Source: Actinacidiphila glaucinigra (GTDB taxonomy: Bacteria; Actinomycetota; Actinomycetes; Streptomycetales; Streptomycetaceae). From it: DNA of 64,000 nt. The notes below the pieces were generated by a model. The model saw only the letters and a program-made list of their open reading frames with translations, was not told the DNA's origin and searched no databases. A program made the position numbers and the translations under genes. This document shows, one piece after another, positions 15,897 to 27,465 of this stretch (its first letter is position 1; each line of letters begins with the position of its first letter). The DNA lies in contig NZ_FZOF01000001.1 of the NCBI RefSeq assembly GCF_900188405.1, positions 496,001 to 560,000 on the forward strand. Direction: 5' to 3'.

Positions 15897-16266
15897 CCGC
15901 CGCCTCCTGGAAGCGGCGCAGGAGTTCCCGGCCGGGTGCGCTGCCGGCGTCGAAGGCCTGTATGCCGCGCAACTCCGCGGGCACGAGCGGGCCGAGCAGC
16001 AGCGCGCCGTTGCAGCGGAAGCAGAGGGCGACCTCGAAGAGGACCTCGTGGGCGCTGTGGGCGCGGACCGCGTAGCCCGGCACGAAGCACCGGGCCCGCT
16101 CGCCTTCCGGCACCTCGCCGAGCAGGCCGAGGACGTGCCGCGCCTCGTCCTCGACCCAGACGTCGATCGTGTCCCCCGGCACGGTGCGTGGCCGGGGGAA
16201 CAGATCGGCGGTGACGCGTACGGCCTCGACGAACTCGATCGGCGCGGCGGCGACGGGAAGCAGCAT
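15874..16266 (-). CDS. conserved hypothetical protein
   Basis: A 130-residue soluble protein I do not recognise. It begins MLLPVAAAPIEFVEAVRV and carries a central CFRCNGALLLGPLVP segment. No signal or membrane helix. ATG at 16266 is chosen; a GTG two codons earlier is possible, and neither has a strong ribosome-binding site. Its 3' end overlaps the Uma2 gene tail-to-tail by 23 nt. Codon usage is typical for the region, so it looks like a real gene. Confidence 0.6.
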   Translation of the reverse strand: MLLPVAAAPIEFVEAVRVTADLFPRPRTVPGDTIDVWVEDEARHVLGLLGEVPEGERARCFVPGYAVRAHSAHEVLFEVALCFRCNGALLLGPLVPAELRGIQAFDAGSAPGRELLRRFQEAAATADRSR

Positions 16267-16300
16267 GCGCACAGCATGGCCGCTTCCCGGCCGGCTCACC

Positions 16301-17071
16301 TCACCGCACCAGCCGCCACAGGGACGCCCACTGCGCCGCCGTGAGGTCCTTGGGCAGGGCGTACGGCGGCACTCGCTCGGCGCGGAGCCAGTCGCGCAGT
16401 GCCGCACGGTCGAAGTGACCGGTGCGGGTGAGGACTTCGCGCAGGCCGCGGCCCGGGCCGGTGAACACCCGCTGGACGAACGCCTGATACGCGTGGCGGT
16501 CGCCGGGGACGAGGGGCTCCGGGCGCCGGGTCATGGTGAGCAGGCCGCCGTCGACGGAGGGCGCCGGGCGGAAGGCGCGCGCCGGGACGCGGGAGTGGAG
16601 GGCGAAGTCGTACCAGGGCCACCAGGAGGCGGTGAGGAGGGTGGCGCCGCCGACGCCCGCCCGGCGGCGGGCGACCTCCCACTGGACGAGCAGCACCGCG
16701 GACTCCCACCGGTCGGCGGCCAGGACGCGCCGCATGATGGTGGTCGTCAGGTGGAAGGGCAGGTTGCCGACGATCACGTGCGGCTCGCGCGGGAAGCGGT
16801 AGCGCAGGACGTCGGTGTTGACGACGTGCGCGCCGCGCGGGAGCCGCCGCTGGAGGCGCTGTGCGCGCCGGGGGTCGATCTCCACGGCCGTGAGGGGGCG
16901 GCCGGTGCGGCTGAGAGGGAGGGTCAGCGCGCCGTCGCCCGGGCCGATCTCGACGATGGGCCCGCTGGTGGCGGCGACGAGGGCCTCGATGGAGGCGATG
17001 ACCGTGCGATCGGTGAGGAAGTTCTGGCCGAGCTCGTGTCGGCCACCCACCATGGACCGGTGGTGAGGCAT
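16301..17071 (-). CDS. erm: 23S rRNA (adenine-N6) methyltransferase, Erm family
   Basis: A 256-residue Rossmann-fold SAM methyltransferase of the Erm/KsgA family. The Erm-type N-terminus GRHELGQNFLTDRTVIASI is at about 10-28. Motif I VEIGPGDGALTLPL follows near 41, acidic motif AVEIDPRR near 65, motif IV NLPFHLTT near 106 and the C-terminal helical GPGRGLREVLTRTG. Erm enzymes methylate A2058 of 23S rRNA and block macrolide, lincosamide and streptogramin B binding. KsgA is a less likely call because of the short N-terminus and basic helical tail. ATG at 17071 follows GCGGAG by 9 nt. Translation appears controlled by the upstream leader at 17139-17177. It is flanked by housekeeping genes with no mobile element visible. 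Confidence 0.88.
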   Translation of the reverse strand: MPHHRSMVGGRHELGQNFLTDRTVIASIEALVAATSGPIVEIGPGDGALTLPLSRTGRPLTAVEIDPRRAQRLQRRLPRGAHVVNTDVLRYRFPREPHVIVGNLPFHLTTTIMRRVLAADRWESAVLLVQWEVARRRAGVGGATLLTASWWPWYDFALHSRVPARAFRPAPSVDGGLLTMTRRPEPLVPGDRHAYQAFVQRVFTGPGRGLREVLTRTGHFDRAALRDWLRAERVPPYALPKDLTAAQWASLWRLVR

Positions 17072-17081
17072 GGGTGTGCAC
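17069..17081 (-). promoter_or_regulatory. erm start-codon sequestering arm
   Basis: GTGCACACCCAT covering the erm start codon is complementary to ATGGGTTGCAC at the start of the leader ORF (17167-17177): 11 bp with one bulged C. This would close a long-range helix that hides the erm start until the leader is occupied by a ribosome. Confidence 0.65.
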
Positions 17082-17116
17082 TCCGCGACATAAGAGGTTC
17101 CGACGATGGACCCGAT

Positions 17117-17139
17117 GCCGCGGCGAAGAGCGCCGCGGC
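17117..17139 (-). promoter_or_regulatory. erm leader hairpin
   Basis: Perfect 9-bp stem GCCGCGGCG/CGCCGCGGC with a 5-nt loop that begins at the last base of the leader stop codon. It could be the inner stem of a translational attenuator or a transcription-pausing or terminating hairpin; no T-tract follows. Confidence 0.7.
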
Positions 17140-17177
17140 TATGCCCGGCGCAGCCTGATGCAGTAGGTGCAACCCAT
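17139..17177 (-). CDS. erm leader peptide with RLRR arrest-type motif
   Basis: A 12-residue ORF, MGCTYCIRLRRA, that ends 67 nt upstream of the erm start. Codons 8-11 encode Arg-Leu-Arg-Arg (17156-17145), matching the Arg-x-Arg (+x+) motif known to arrest macrolide-bound ribosomes and the RLR of the ErmD leader. It starts 7 nt after a TACCGT -10, so it is probably leaderless. The ORF is directly read; its role in drug-induced erm expression is inferred. Confidence 0.7.
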   Translation of the reverse strand: MGCTYCIRLRRA

Positions 17178-17184
17178 GTGCGGC

Positions 17185-17222
17185 ACGGTATCCCGGTCCC
17201 GTTCGGTTCCGCACGTGGTTTT
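17185..17222 (-). promoter_or_regulatory. erm leader promoter, WblC/WhiB7-like
   Basis: On the minus strand AAAA (17219-17222), CCAC, GTGCGG (-35, 17209-17214), an 18-nt spacer and TACCGT (-10, 17185-17190). An A/T tract a few bases upstream of the -35 is the reported signature of WhiB7/WblC-dependent resistance promoters. Assignment is by motif only. Confidence 0.45.
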
Positions 17223-17780
17223 CCGTGCCGGTCCGTGGACGCTCGCGTATGGGATGGAGCGTTCGGGCCATGTTCCGTCTCACGGTGCGCGGCTTCACTG
17301 GTCGCATGACTTCCCGAGACGCCGTCCTCGTCGCGGCCACCGTCGCCGTCGGTCTCATGGCCGGGCTGTTCTTCGCCTTCTCCACCGCCGTCATGCCGGG
17401 TCTCGCCAAGGCGGCCGACCGCACGCTCGTCGACGCGATGCAGCGCATCAACGTCGCCATCCAGAACGGCTGGTTCCTCCTGGTCTTCGGCGGTTCGCTG
17501 CTGCTGTGCGCCGCCGCCGTGGCGCTCTGCCTGCGTGACGGGGGCCGCGGACCGCTCCCGTGGGTGATCGCCGCGACCGTGCTCTACCTGGCGGTGCTCG
17601 CCGTCACCTTCGGCGTCAGCATCCCGCTGAACGACCGGCTGGACGCGGCGGGCGACCCGGGCGCCCTCGCCGATGTCGCCGCCGTGCGCGAGCGGTTCGA
17701 GGCGGCCTGGGTCCGCTGGAACCTGGTGCGCACCCTTCTGTGCACGGGTGCGCTGGGCTGCCTGGGGCGGGCGCTCGTCC

Positions 17781-19930
<2,150 letters not shown>

Positions 19931-19966
19931 CGGCGGCCGTCCCGTCACGGACATCGCGGACCCTGA

Positions 19967-20009
19967 GAGGGGCGCGGATCACATCGATCCGCGCCCCTCG
20001 TCGGTTTTC
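19967..20009 (+). terminator. intrinsic terminator after aroH
   Basis: A 14-bp stem GAGGGGCGCGGATC/GATCCGCGCCCCTC with loop ACATC at 19967-19999, followed by GTCGGTTTT. It is one of the few hairpins here with a T-run. Confidence 0.88.
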
Positions 20010-20027
20010 AGCCACTCGCCCGGCGGG

Positions 20028-20046
20028 TAAGGTTAGGTTAACCTCA
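20028..20046 (+). promoter_or_regulatory. iron box (DmdR/IdeR operator) of bfd
   Basis: TAAGGTTAGGTTAACCTCA matches the 19-bp IdeR/DmdR consensus TTAGGTTAGGCTAACCTAA at 16 positions. It ends 28 nt before the bfd start, so iron-loaded DmdR should repress bfd and iron starvation should induce it. Confidence 0.85.
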
Positions 20047-20074
20047 GGCCGGGATCGAGAGAGGGGAGAACCGC

Positions 20075-20380
20075 GTGTACGTCTGCTCGTGCTTCGGCAT
20101 CACCGAAGAGCAAGTCAAGCAGCATGCGGACGCCGGCCGCTGCACCCCTCGCCAGATCGCCTCCGCCTGCAAGGCGGGTACGGACTGCGGTTCCTGCGTA
20201 CGCCGGATACAGGCGCTTCTCGGCCGCGGCGAGGGCTGTGCCACCCGTACGAAGCTCGACACGGCGAAGCCCGGCACGCCCGCGGCGCCCGCCGCCCCCG
20301 CGCCGGCCTCCCTGCCGGTCCCGCCCGCGCTGCCGGTGCCGGTGACGGCTCCGCTGCCCGCGGCCGCCAGCGCCGCCTGA
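20075..20380 (+). CDS. bfd: bacterioferritin-associated ferredoxin
   Basis: A [2Fe-2S] Bfd protein that delivers electrons to bacterioferritin so stored ferric iron is released. Cluster ligands Cys4, Cys6, Cys38 and Cys41 fall at the same positions as in E. coli Bfd. The conserved core is about 60 residues; a Pro/Ala-rich tail extends it to 101. GTG at 20075 follows GGGGAGA. A near-consensus iron box sits just upstream, so iron limitation should induce it. It is convergent with bfr, its functional partner, 24 nt apart. Confidence 0.92.
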   Translation: MYVCSCFGITEEQVKQHADAGRCTPRQIASACKAGTDCGSCVRRIQALLGRGEGCATRTKLDTAKPGTPAAPAAPAPASLPVPPALPVPVTAPLPAAASAA

Positions 20381-20404
20381 GCTACTACCGAGCCGCCGAG
20401 CCGC

Positions 20405-20884
20405 TCAGCTGTCGGGCTGCTCGATGAGCTGCGCGATGTACAGCGGCTCCCCGAGCTTCTCGATGAGTTCGAGCTGGGTGTCGAGGTAGTCGATGTGGTG
20501 CTCCTCGTCGGCGAGGATGTCCTCGAAGATGTTGGCCGACGTGATGTCGCCCTTCGCCCGCATGACCTCGATGCCGCGCCGGAGGCGGTCGATCGCCTCG
20601 ACCTCGACCTGCCGGTCGGCCTGGAACATCTCGGTGACGGTCTGCCCCACGCGGACGTGGAAGAGCCGCTGGTAGTTCGGCAGTCCGTCGAGGAAGAGGA
20701 TGCGGTCGGTCAGCACCTCGGCGTGCTTCATCTCGTCGAAGGACTCGTGCCGCGTGTACTTGGCGAGCTTCGTCCAGCCGAGGTTCTCCTGCATCTTGGC
20801 GTGCAGGAAGTACTGGTTGATCGCCGTCAGCTCGCCCGTCAGCTGCTCGTTCAGGAACTCGATGACCTCGGGGTCGCCCTGCAT
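20405..20884 (-). CDS. bfr: bacterioferritin
   Basis: A 159-residue haem ferritin that stores iron in a 24-subunit shell. All ferroxidase ligands are present: Glu18, Glu51, His54, Glu94, Glu127 and His130, and the haem-ligating Met52. Length is typical. ATG at 20884 follows AAAGGA by about 10 nt. No iron box is seen upstream; instead an 18-bp palindrome lies at 20954-20971, 70 nt before the start. It faces bfd tail-to-tail, which supports a storage and release pair. Confidence 0.95.
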   Translation of the reverse strand: MQGDPEVIEFLNEQLTGELTAINQYFLHAKMQENLGWTKLAKYTRHESFDEMKHAEVLTDRILFLDGLPNYQRLFHVRVGQTVTEMFQADRQVEVEAIDRLRRGIEVMRAKGDITSANIFEDILADEEHHIDYLDTQLELIEKLGEPLYIAQLIEQPDS

Positions 20885-20953
20885 GGCAAGCCCGTCCTTT
20901 CGGGAGGAATCCACACGATGGGCGCATCTTCGCACCGCCGGTGGAAGCGATCC

Positions 20954-20971
20954 AGTAAGTTCACACTTACT
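20954..20971 (-). promoter_or_regulatory. 18-bp palindrome upstream of bfr
   Basis: AGTAAGTTCACACTTACT has perfect 7-bp arms (AGTAAGT/ACTTACT) around TCAC. It is AT-rich in GC-rich surroundings and sits between bfr and the divergent oxidoreductase, so it is a likely operator. It does not match the IdeR consensus; the cognate factor is unknown. Confidence 0.55.
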
Positions 20972-21045
20972 CCGCTGACCCGGGTTGTCATACTTTGCCC
21001 AGGTGCTGGTCGGTAGCACTGCATCCGGTCTGTCACCATGGACGC

Positions 21046-21660
21046 ATGGGTCAGTCCGAACGCCGCGAAGGGGAGCTTCCTCCCGGGCAGCGGCTCCAGC
21101 GGGGCTGGCCGGTCACCCACTACGGTCCGGTGCCCAGGTTCAAGCCCGAACGGTGGGAGTTCCAGGTCTTCGGCGCCACGGCGGACGGCGGCAAGCGCGC
21201 CTGGGGCCACGAGGAGTTCGCCGCGCTGCCGTACGCGACGGTCATGGGCGACTTCCACTGCGTGACCAGGTTCAGCATGCTCGGGGTCGAGTGGGGCGGC
21301 GTCTCCACCGCCGAGATCCTGCGGCTGGCACCGCCCGCGCCCGACGTCACGCACGTCATGGTGTGGGCCGAGTACGGCTTCAGCTCCAACCTGCGGCTGG
21401 CGGACTTCGCCGACCCCCGGTCGATATTCGCGACCCACCGCGGCGGAGAGCCGCTGACCGCGGAACACGGCTTCCCGGTCCGGCTGATCGTGCCCCACCT
21501 CTACGCCTGGAAGGGTCCCAAGTGGGTCCGCGGCGTGGAGTACATGACCTCCGACCGCCGCGGCTTCTGGGAGGAGCGCGGCTACCACAACATCGGCGAC
21601 CCCTGGAACGAGCAGCGCTACTCGTACCAGGAGGAGCCCGGCGACGGGCCGGAGTTGTAG
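21046..21660 (+). CDS. molybdopterin-dependent oxidoreductase (sulfite-oxidase-like)
   Basis: A 204-residue protein with the sulfite-oxidase molybdopterin-binding fold. FHCVTRFS near residue 78 supplies the Mo-coordinating Cys, followed by WGGVSTAEIL and a VMVWAEYGFSSNL stretch. A C-terminal LIVPHLYAWKGPKWVRGVEYM segment is typical of the family. There is no signal peptide, so it is probably cytoplasmic. The substrate is unknown. ATG at 21046 is used; GTG and ATG codons just upstream are out of frame. It diverges from bfr and converges with the DUF4396 gene. Confidence 0.82.
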   Translation: MGQSERREGELPPGQRLQRGWPVTHYGPVPRFKPERWEFQVFGATADGGKRAWGHEEFAALPYATVMGDFHCVTRFSMLGVEWGGVSTAEILRLAPPAPDVTHVMVWAEYGFSSNLRLADFADPRSIFATHRGGEPLTAEHGFPVRLIVPHLYAWKGPKWVRGVEYMTSDRRGFWEERGYHNIGDPWNEQRYSYQEEPGDGPEL

Positions 21661-21682
21661 CCGCCGGGCCCCTGCCGCGGGA

Positions 21683-22219
21683 TCAGTGGTACCCGTGCAC
21701 GACCGCGTGGCCCTTGCCGCGGCCGATCATCCACTTGTTGACGGGCGTGGTCACCAGGAAGGCGACCACGAAGGCCAGTGCGAGGCTCAGCCAGAACAGC
21801 GCGTCCGACAGCGTCGCGTCCATCGCGCCCGGGAACAGCAGGATCGTCCCGTTGTCCGCGATCTCCATGAAGACGATCGAGACGGTGTCGGCGGCGAGCG
21901 CCACCCGAACGGCGCTGCGCAGGTCGAGGCCCGCGCGCAAGACGCCGCGCATGGTGAGCGAGTAGCCGAAGACGAAGGCCAGCACGATCGCCAGGGCCAT
22001 CGTCGGGACGTTGTGCCAGCCGAGGGCCGTACCGATCAGCATGCCGAGGACCTCACCGATCGCACATCCGGTGAGGCAGTGCAGCGTGGCCTGGACGGCG
22101 GTGCCCCAGGAGGCCGGGCCGGCGGTGTGTCCGCCGCCGTGGTGCCCGGCGCCGGTGTGCGCGGTGTCATGACGCGCGGTGCCGTGGTGCTCGTGGTGGG
22201 AGTGCTCGACGTGCTGCAT
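21683..22219 (-). CDS. DUF4396 membrane protein with His-rich N-terminus
   Basis: A 178-residue membrane protein. Residues 1-32 contain eleven or more His in clusters (HVEHSHHEHH, GAGHHGGGH), suited to binding Cu or Zn. About four transmembrane helices follow, with LHCLTGCAIGEVLGMLIG near 47-64 carrying two Cys, typical of DUF4396. A perfect CsoR-type operator lies at 22279-22295 in its promoter. Together these imply a role in copper handling, not yet named. ATG at 22219 follows GGGGGA by about 8 nt. Confidence 0.82.
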   Translation of the reverse strand: MQHVEHSHHEHHGTARHDTAHTGAGHHGGGHTAGPASWGTAVQATLHCLTGCAIGEVLGMLIGTALGWHNVPTMALAIVLAFVFGYSLTMRGVLRAGLDLRSAVRVALAADTVSIVFMEIADNGTILLFPGAMDATLSDALFWLSLALAFVVAFLVTTPVNKWMIGRGKGHAVVHGYH

Positions 22220-22277
22220 CCTGTGTCCCCCAGGGATGGGTGCGGGTGTCGCCGTGTGCTGTCCCGGGTCTCAACGG

Positions 22278-22295
22278 TATACCCCCCGGGGGTAT
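22278..22295 (-). promoter_or_regulatory. CsoR-type copper operator of the DUF4396 gene
   Basis: ATACCCCC-C-GGGGGTAT (22279-22295) is a perfect 8+1+8 inverted repeat matching the CsoR consensus. On the minus strand it runs into TATACC, a likely -10, so CsoR would block transcription until Cu(I) binds. Confidence 0.85.
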
Positions 22296-22311
22296 TCCCT
22301 GCCCCGTCCGG

Positions 22312-23214
22312 TCAGGCCGGGCGCAGCGACTTCAGGACGGCGACGTCCGTGGCCATCCCGGTGCCCTTGGGGCCGCCGTTCGGCGTCTCCACGATCAGCG
22401 GCACGCCTTCCGTGGCGGGGTGCCGGAACAGCTCCCCGAAGGCGGCGGCACCGATGTGACCTGCGCCGATGTTCTCGTGGCGGTCCTTGTGGGCGCCGAC
22501 GACATCCTTGGAGTCGTTGGCGTGGATCAGCTTCAGGCGGCCCTCGCCGACCGTCGCCACCAGTTCGTCCAGCGTGGCCTTGACCCCGCCGACCGCCGCG
22601 AGGTCGTGCCCGGCCGCGAACACATGGCAGGTGTCCAGGCAGACGCCCAGCCGCGGGTGGTGGTCGAGGGTGTCGAAGTACGGGCCCAGGTCCTCCACGA
22701 GCGAGCAGAGCGAGAACCCCTGACCCGCGGTCGGCTCCAGCAGCAGCCACGGGTCGTCCTCGTGTGTCAGCTCCTCCAGCAGCGGCAGCATCCGCTCCCG
22801 GACCTGCGCCAGCGCCGTGGCCCGGGAACGGCCGCCGGTCGCCGACCCGGTGTGCACGACCGTGCCCAGCGCGCCGATCGCCCGCCCCCGGCGCAGCGAG
22901 TGGCGCAGCGAGTCGACCGAGTGGTCGACGGTCGCCGCGGTGTGCGAGCCGAAGTTGATCAGGTACGGCGCGTGGACGTACGCGGGGACGCCCTGCGCGG
23001 CACAGTGCTCGCGGAACTCCTCGTCCTGCCGCGGACTGCCGGGCGGGGTCGCCCAGCCGCGGGGGTTGGCGACGAAGACCTGCACGGTCTCGGCACCCAT
23101 CCGCGCGGCCTCCGCCAGGCCTGTGGCGGCCAGGCCGCCGGCCACCGCGACATGGCCGCCGACGGGGTTGCGGAGCGCGGCGGCGCCGCCCTTGGACGTG
23201 GCTATCGCACCCAC
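22312..23214 (-). CDS. nfo: deoxyribonuclease IV (endonuclease IV)
   Basis: A 300-residue AP endonuclease that cuts DNA 5' to abasic sites in base-excision repair. It is a TIM barrel with three zinc ions. Visible ligands and motifs are VFVANPRGW near 45, YVHAPYLINFGS near 78, LLEPTAGQG near 158, GVCLDTCHVFAAGHD near 192, LIHANDSKD near 229, HENIGAGHIG near 243 and IVETPN near 273. GTG at 23214 overlaps the 3' end of the PASTA kinase gene by 13 nt, implying co-transcription. Confidence 0.92.
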   Translation of the reverse strand: MGAIATSKGGAAALRNPVGGHVAVAGGLAATGLAEAARMGAETVQVFVANPRGWATPPGSPRQDEEFREHCAAQGVPAYVHAPYLINFGSHTAATVDHSVDSLRHSLRRGRAIGALGTVVHTGSATGGRSRATALAQVRERMLPLLEELTHEDDPWLLLEPTAGQGFSLCSLVEDLGPYFDTLDHHPRLGVCLDTCHVFAAGHDLAAVGGVKATLDELVATVGEGRLKLIHANDSKDVVGAHKDRHENIGAGHIGAAAFGELFRHPATEGVPLIVETPNGGPKGTGMATDVAVLKSLRPA

Positions 23215-25103
23215 AGTGTGATCGTGCTGCCCTTCGGTGCCTCGGTGCCGCCGGCCGGCGACTGGTTGTTGACCTGGCCGGTGAAGAAGAACTGGATCAC
23301 GCGGACGTCGAAGCCCGCGTCCTCCAGTTTCGCCTTCGCCTCGTCGACGTCCAAGCCTTCCACGTCCGGGACCCCGATCATCTCCTGGCCCTTGGAGACC
23401 GTCAGCGTGACCGTGTCCCCGGCCGCCAGCCGCGTGTTCGCGCCGGGTGTCTGCCCGGCGACCGCGCCCTCGTCCGCCTGGTCGGAGAAGACCCGCCGCG
23501 GGTCCACCTTCACCCGGAGGCCGGCTTCCTCCAATTGCCGGCGGGCGTCCGCCAGCGGCTGCCCGAGCAGGTCGGGGGCGTCGACCGGCACGCCCTTGCT
23601 CACCACCAGCGACACGGCCGAGTCCGGCCGCCGGCTGGCGCCCGAGCCGGGGTCGGTGGAGATCACCCGGCCCTGCGGCACCTCGTCGCTGAACTCCCGG
23701 GACACGGTTCCCGGGCTCAGGCCCGCGGCCTTCAGCCGCCGCCTGGCCTCGGCCAGCTCATCGCCCACGACGCCGGGGACCGTCACCCGCTCCGGGCCCT
23801 TGGACACGGTGATCGTCACCGTGCCGTTGTCCCGGATGCGCTCGCCGGTGCCCGGGTCGGTGGAGGCCACCTTTCCCCTGGTCATGGTGGGGTCGAACGC
23901 CTCGACGACCTCGACCCGGAGTCCTGCGTCGCGCAGCTGGCGCTCCGCCTGCGCCTGCGGCAGCCCGACGACGGCGGGGGTCCTGGTGAACTGGCCGTCA
24001 TTGATGTACCAGATGCCCGCGCCGACCCCGAGGATCAGCAGCAGGGTCGTCACGACCGCGATCACCCCGGGACGCCGCCGGGACCGCGACCCCGGCCGGG
24101 ACGCCACCCGGGGCTGCTGCCGGGTCGGCTCGGGCGACAGCTCCAGGCGCGCGGTGCGGTGCACCACCGTCGTCGGTTCCTCGGAACCGGCAGGTGCGGA
24201 GGGGGCCGGGGCGGGAATGCGCGCGCCCGGCGGCACCAGGTCCAGCTGCTCGGGCGTCATGCCCTGGCGTACCGAGTGCAGCCGCCGCAGCAGCTCCGCG
24301 GCGTCGGCCGGACGCCGCGCGGCGACGCGGGCGGTCGCCTCGGCCACCAGCGCGTCCAGCTGCGGGGGCAGCCCGGGGGAGGCGGCGGACGGGGCGGGCA
24401 CGTCCTCGTTCACCAGCTGGTGGATCACCTGCACCGGAGTCCTGCCGCGGTGCGGCTTGCGGCCGGTGAGCATCTCGTAGAGCAGCACCCCGCAGGCGTA
24501 CACGTCGGTGCGCTCGTCGGTCGTGAGGTTCTCGACCTGCTCGGGTGCCATGTACGAGACCGTGCCCAGCACCCCGCTGGTCGAGGTGTCCGTGTGCGTG
24601 CCCGCGATCCTGACCAGGCCGAAGTCCGCCACCTTGACGCGGCCGTCGTCCCCGATGAGGACGTTCTCGGGCTTCATGTCGCGGTGCACCAGCCCCGCCC
24701 GGTGCGCCGCGCCGAGCGCGGCCAGCACGGGCTCCAGGATGTCCAGCGCGGCGCGGGCCGGCAGCGCGCCGCGGTCGCGCAGCACGTCGCGGAGGGTGCA
24801 GCCGGCGATGTACTCCATGGCCAGGTAGACGTAGGTGCCGTCGGTGCCCTGGTCGTAGACCTGCACCACATTGGGGTGGTCGAGGCGGGCGACGGTCTTC
24901 GCCTCGCGGATGAAGCGCTCCACGAAGCCGGGCTCGGCGGAGAGGGCGGGGTGCATGACCTTCAGGGCGAGCAGCCGGTCCAGGCGGGTGTCCAGCGCCC
25001 GGTAGACCGTCGCCATGCCGCCGACCGCGATCCGGGACTCCACCCGGTAGCGGCCGTCGAGCGTCTGCCCGACGAGCGGGTCACGAAGCGTCGTCCTGTC
25101 CAC
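23202..25103 (-). CDS. serine/threonine protein kinase with four PASTA domains
   Basis: A 633-residue single-pass kinase. The cytoplasmic kinase domain (about 18-285) has VGGMATVY, Lys48 in LALKVMH, HRDMKPEN, VADFGL and GTVSYMAPEQ. A Pro-rich linker leads to one transmembrane helix (VIAVVTTLLLILGVGAGIWYI, about 365-385). Four extracellular PASTA repeats follow, each ending VSKG or WVR, which bind muropeptides or lipid II. It resembles Mycobacterium PknL/PknB and Streptomyces SCO2110. The GTG at 25103 lies 8 nt after TAAACT, so it may be leaderless. Downstream it overlaps nfo. An Rv2175c-like protein, the known PknL substrate, is encoded at 28970. Confidence 0.93.
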   Translation of the reverse strand: MDRTTLRDPLVGQTLDGRYRVESRIAVGGMATVYRALDTRLDRLLALKVMHPALSAEPGFVERFIREAKTVARLDHPNVVQVYDQGTDGTYVYLAMEYIAGCTLRDVLRDRGALPARAALDILEPVLAALGAAHRAGLVHRDMKPENVLIGDDGRVKVADFGLVRIAGTHTDTSTSGVLGTVSYMAPEQVENLTTDERTDVYACGVLLYEMLTGRKPHRGRTPVQVIHQLVNEDVPAPSAASPGLPPQLDALVAEATARVAARRPADAAELLRRLHSVRQGMTPEQLDLVPPGARIPAPAPSAPAGSEEPTTVVHRTARLELSPEPTRQQPRVASRPGSRSRRRPGVIAVVTTLLLILGVGAGIWYINDGQFTRTPAVVGLPQAQAERQLRDAGLRVEVVEAFDPTMTRGKVASTDPGTGERIRDNGTVTITVSKGPERVTVPGVVGDELAEARRRLKAAGLSPGTVSREFSDEVPQGRVISTDPGSGASRRPDSAVSLVVSKGVPVDAPDLLGQPLADARRQLEEAGLRVKVDPRRVFSDQADEGAVAGQTPGANTRLAAGDTVTLTVSKGQEMIGVPDVEGLDVDEAKAKLEDAGFDVRVIQFFFTGQVNNQSPAGGTEAPKGSTITLWVR

Positions 25104-25257
25104 GAAGGTGCAGTTTACGGTGCCGACATGACCCTTCTGGGCTAACGCGCCCAGGTTGTACCCCACCCGTGCGGTACCGCAACCGCCCCGTGACCCGGCG
25201 CGGCGGCGGCGTCCCGCTCGGGCACGGCCCCGGCCCGGGCGGGTTCCGCGCAGGTCG

Positions 25258-25274
25258 CGGCCCGCGCCGGGCCG
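25258..25274 (-). terminator. hairpin after thiG
   Basis: A 6-bp stem CGGCCC/GGGCCG with a 5-nt loop just past the thiG stop. It is short and has no T-tract, so it is only a candidate end of the thiOSG unit. Confidence 0.35.
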
Positions 25275-25278
25275 CCGG

Positions 25279-27451
<2,173 letters not shown>

Positions 27452-27465
27452 GATGTTCCCGCTCC

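Noticed and set aside
16301..17071. KsgA (16S rRNA dimethyladenosine transferase) as the identity of the erm gene
   Set aside because: The N-terminus, basic helical C-terminus and drug-type leader fit Erm better, and no ksgA context such as ispE is present.
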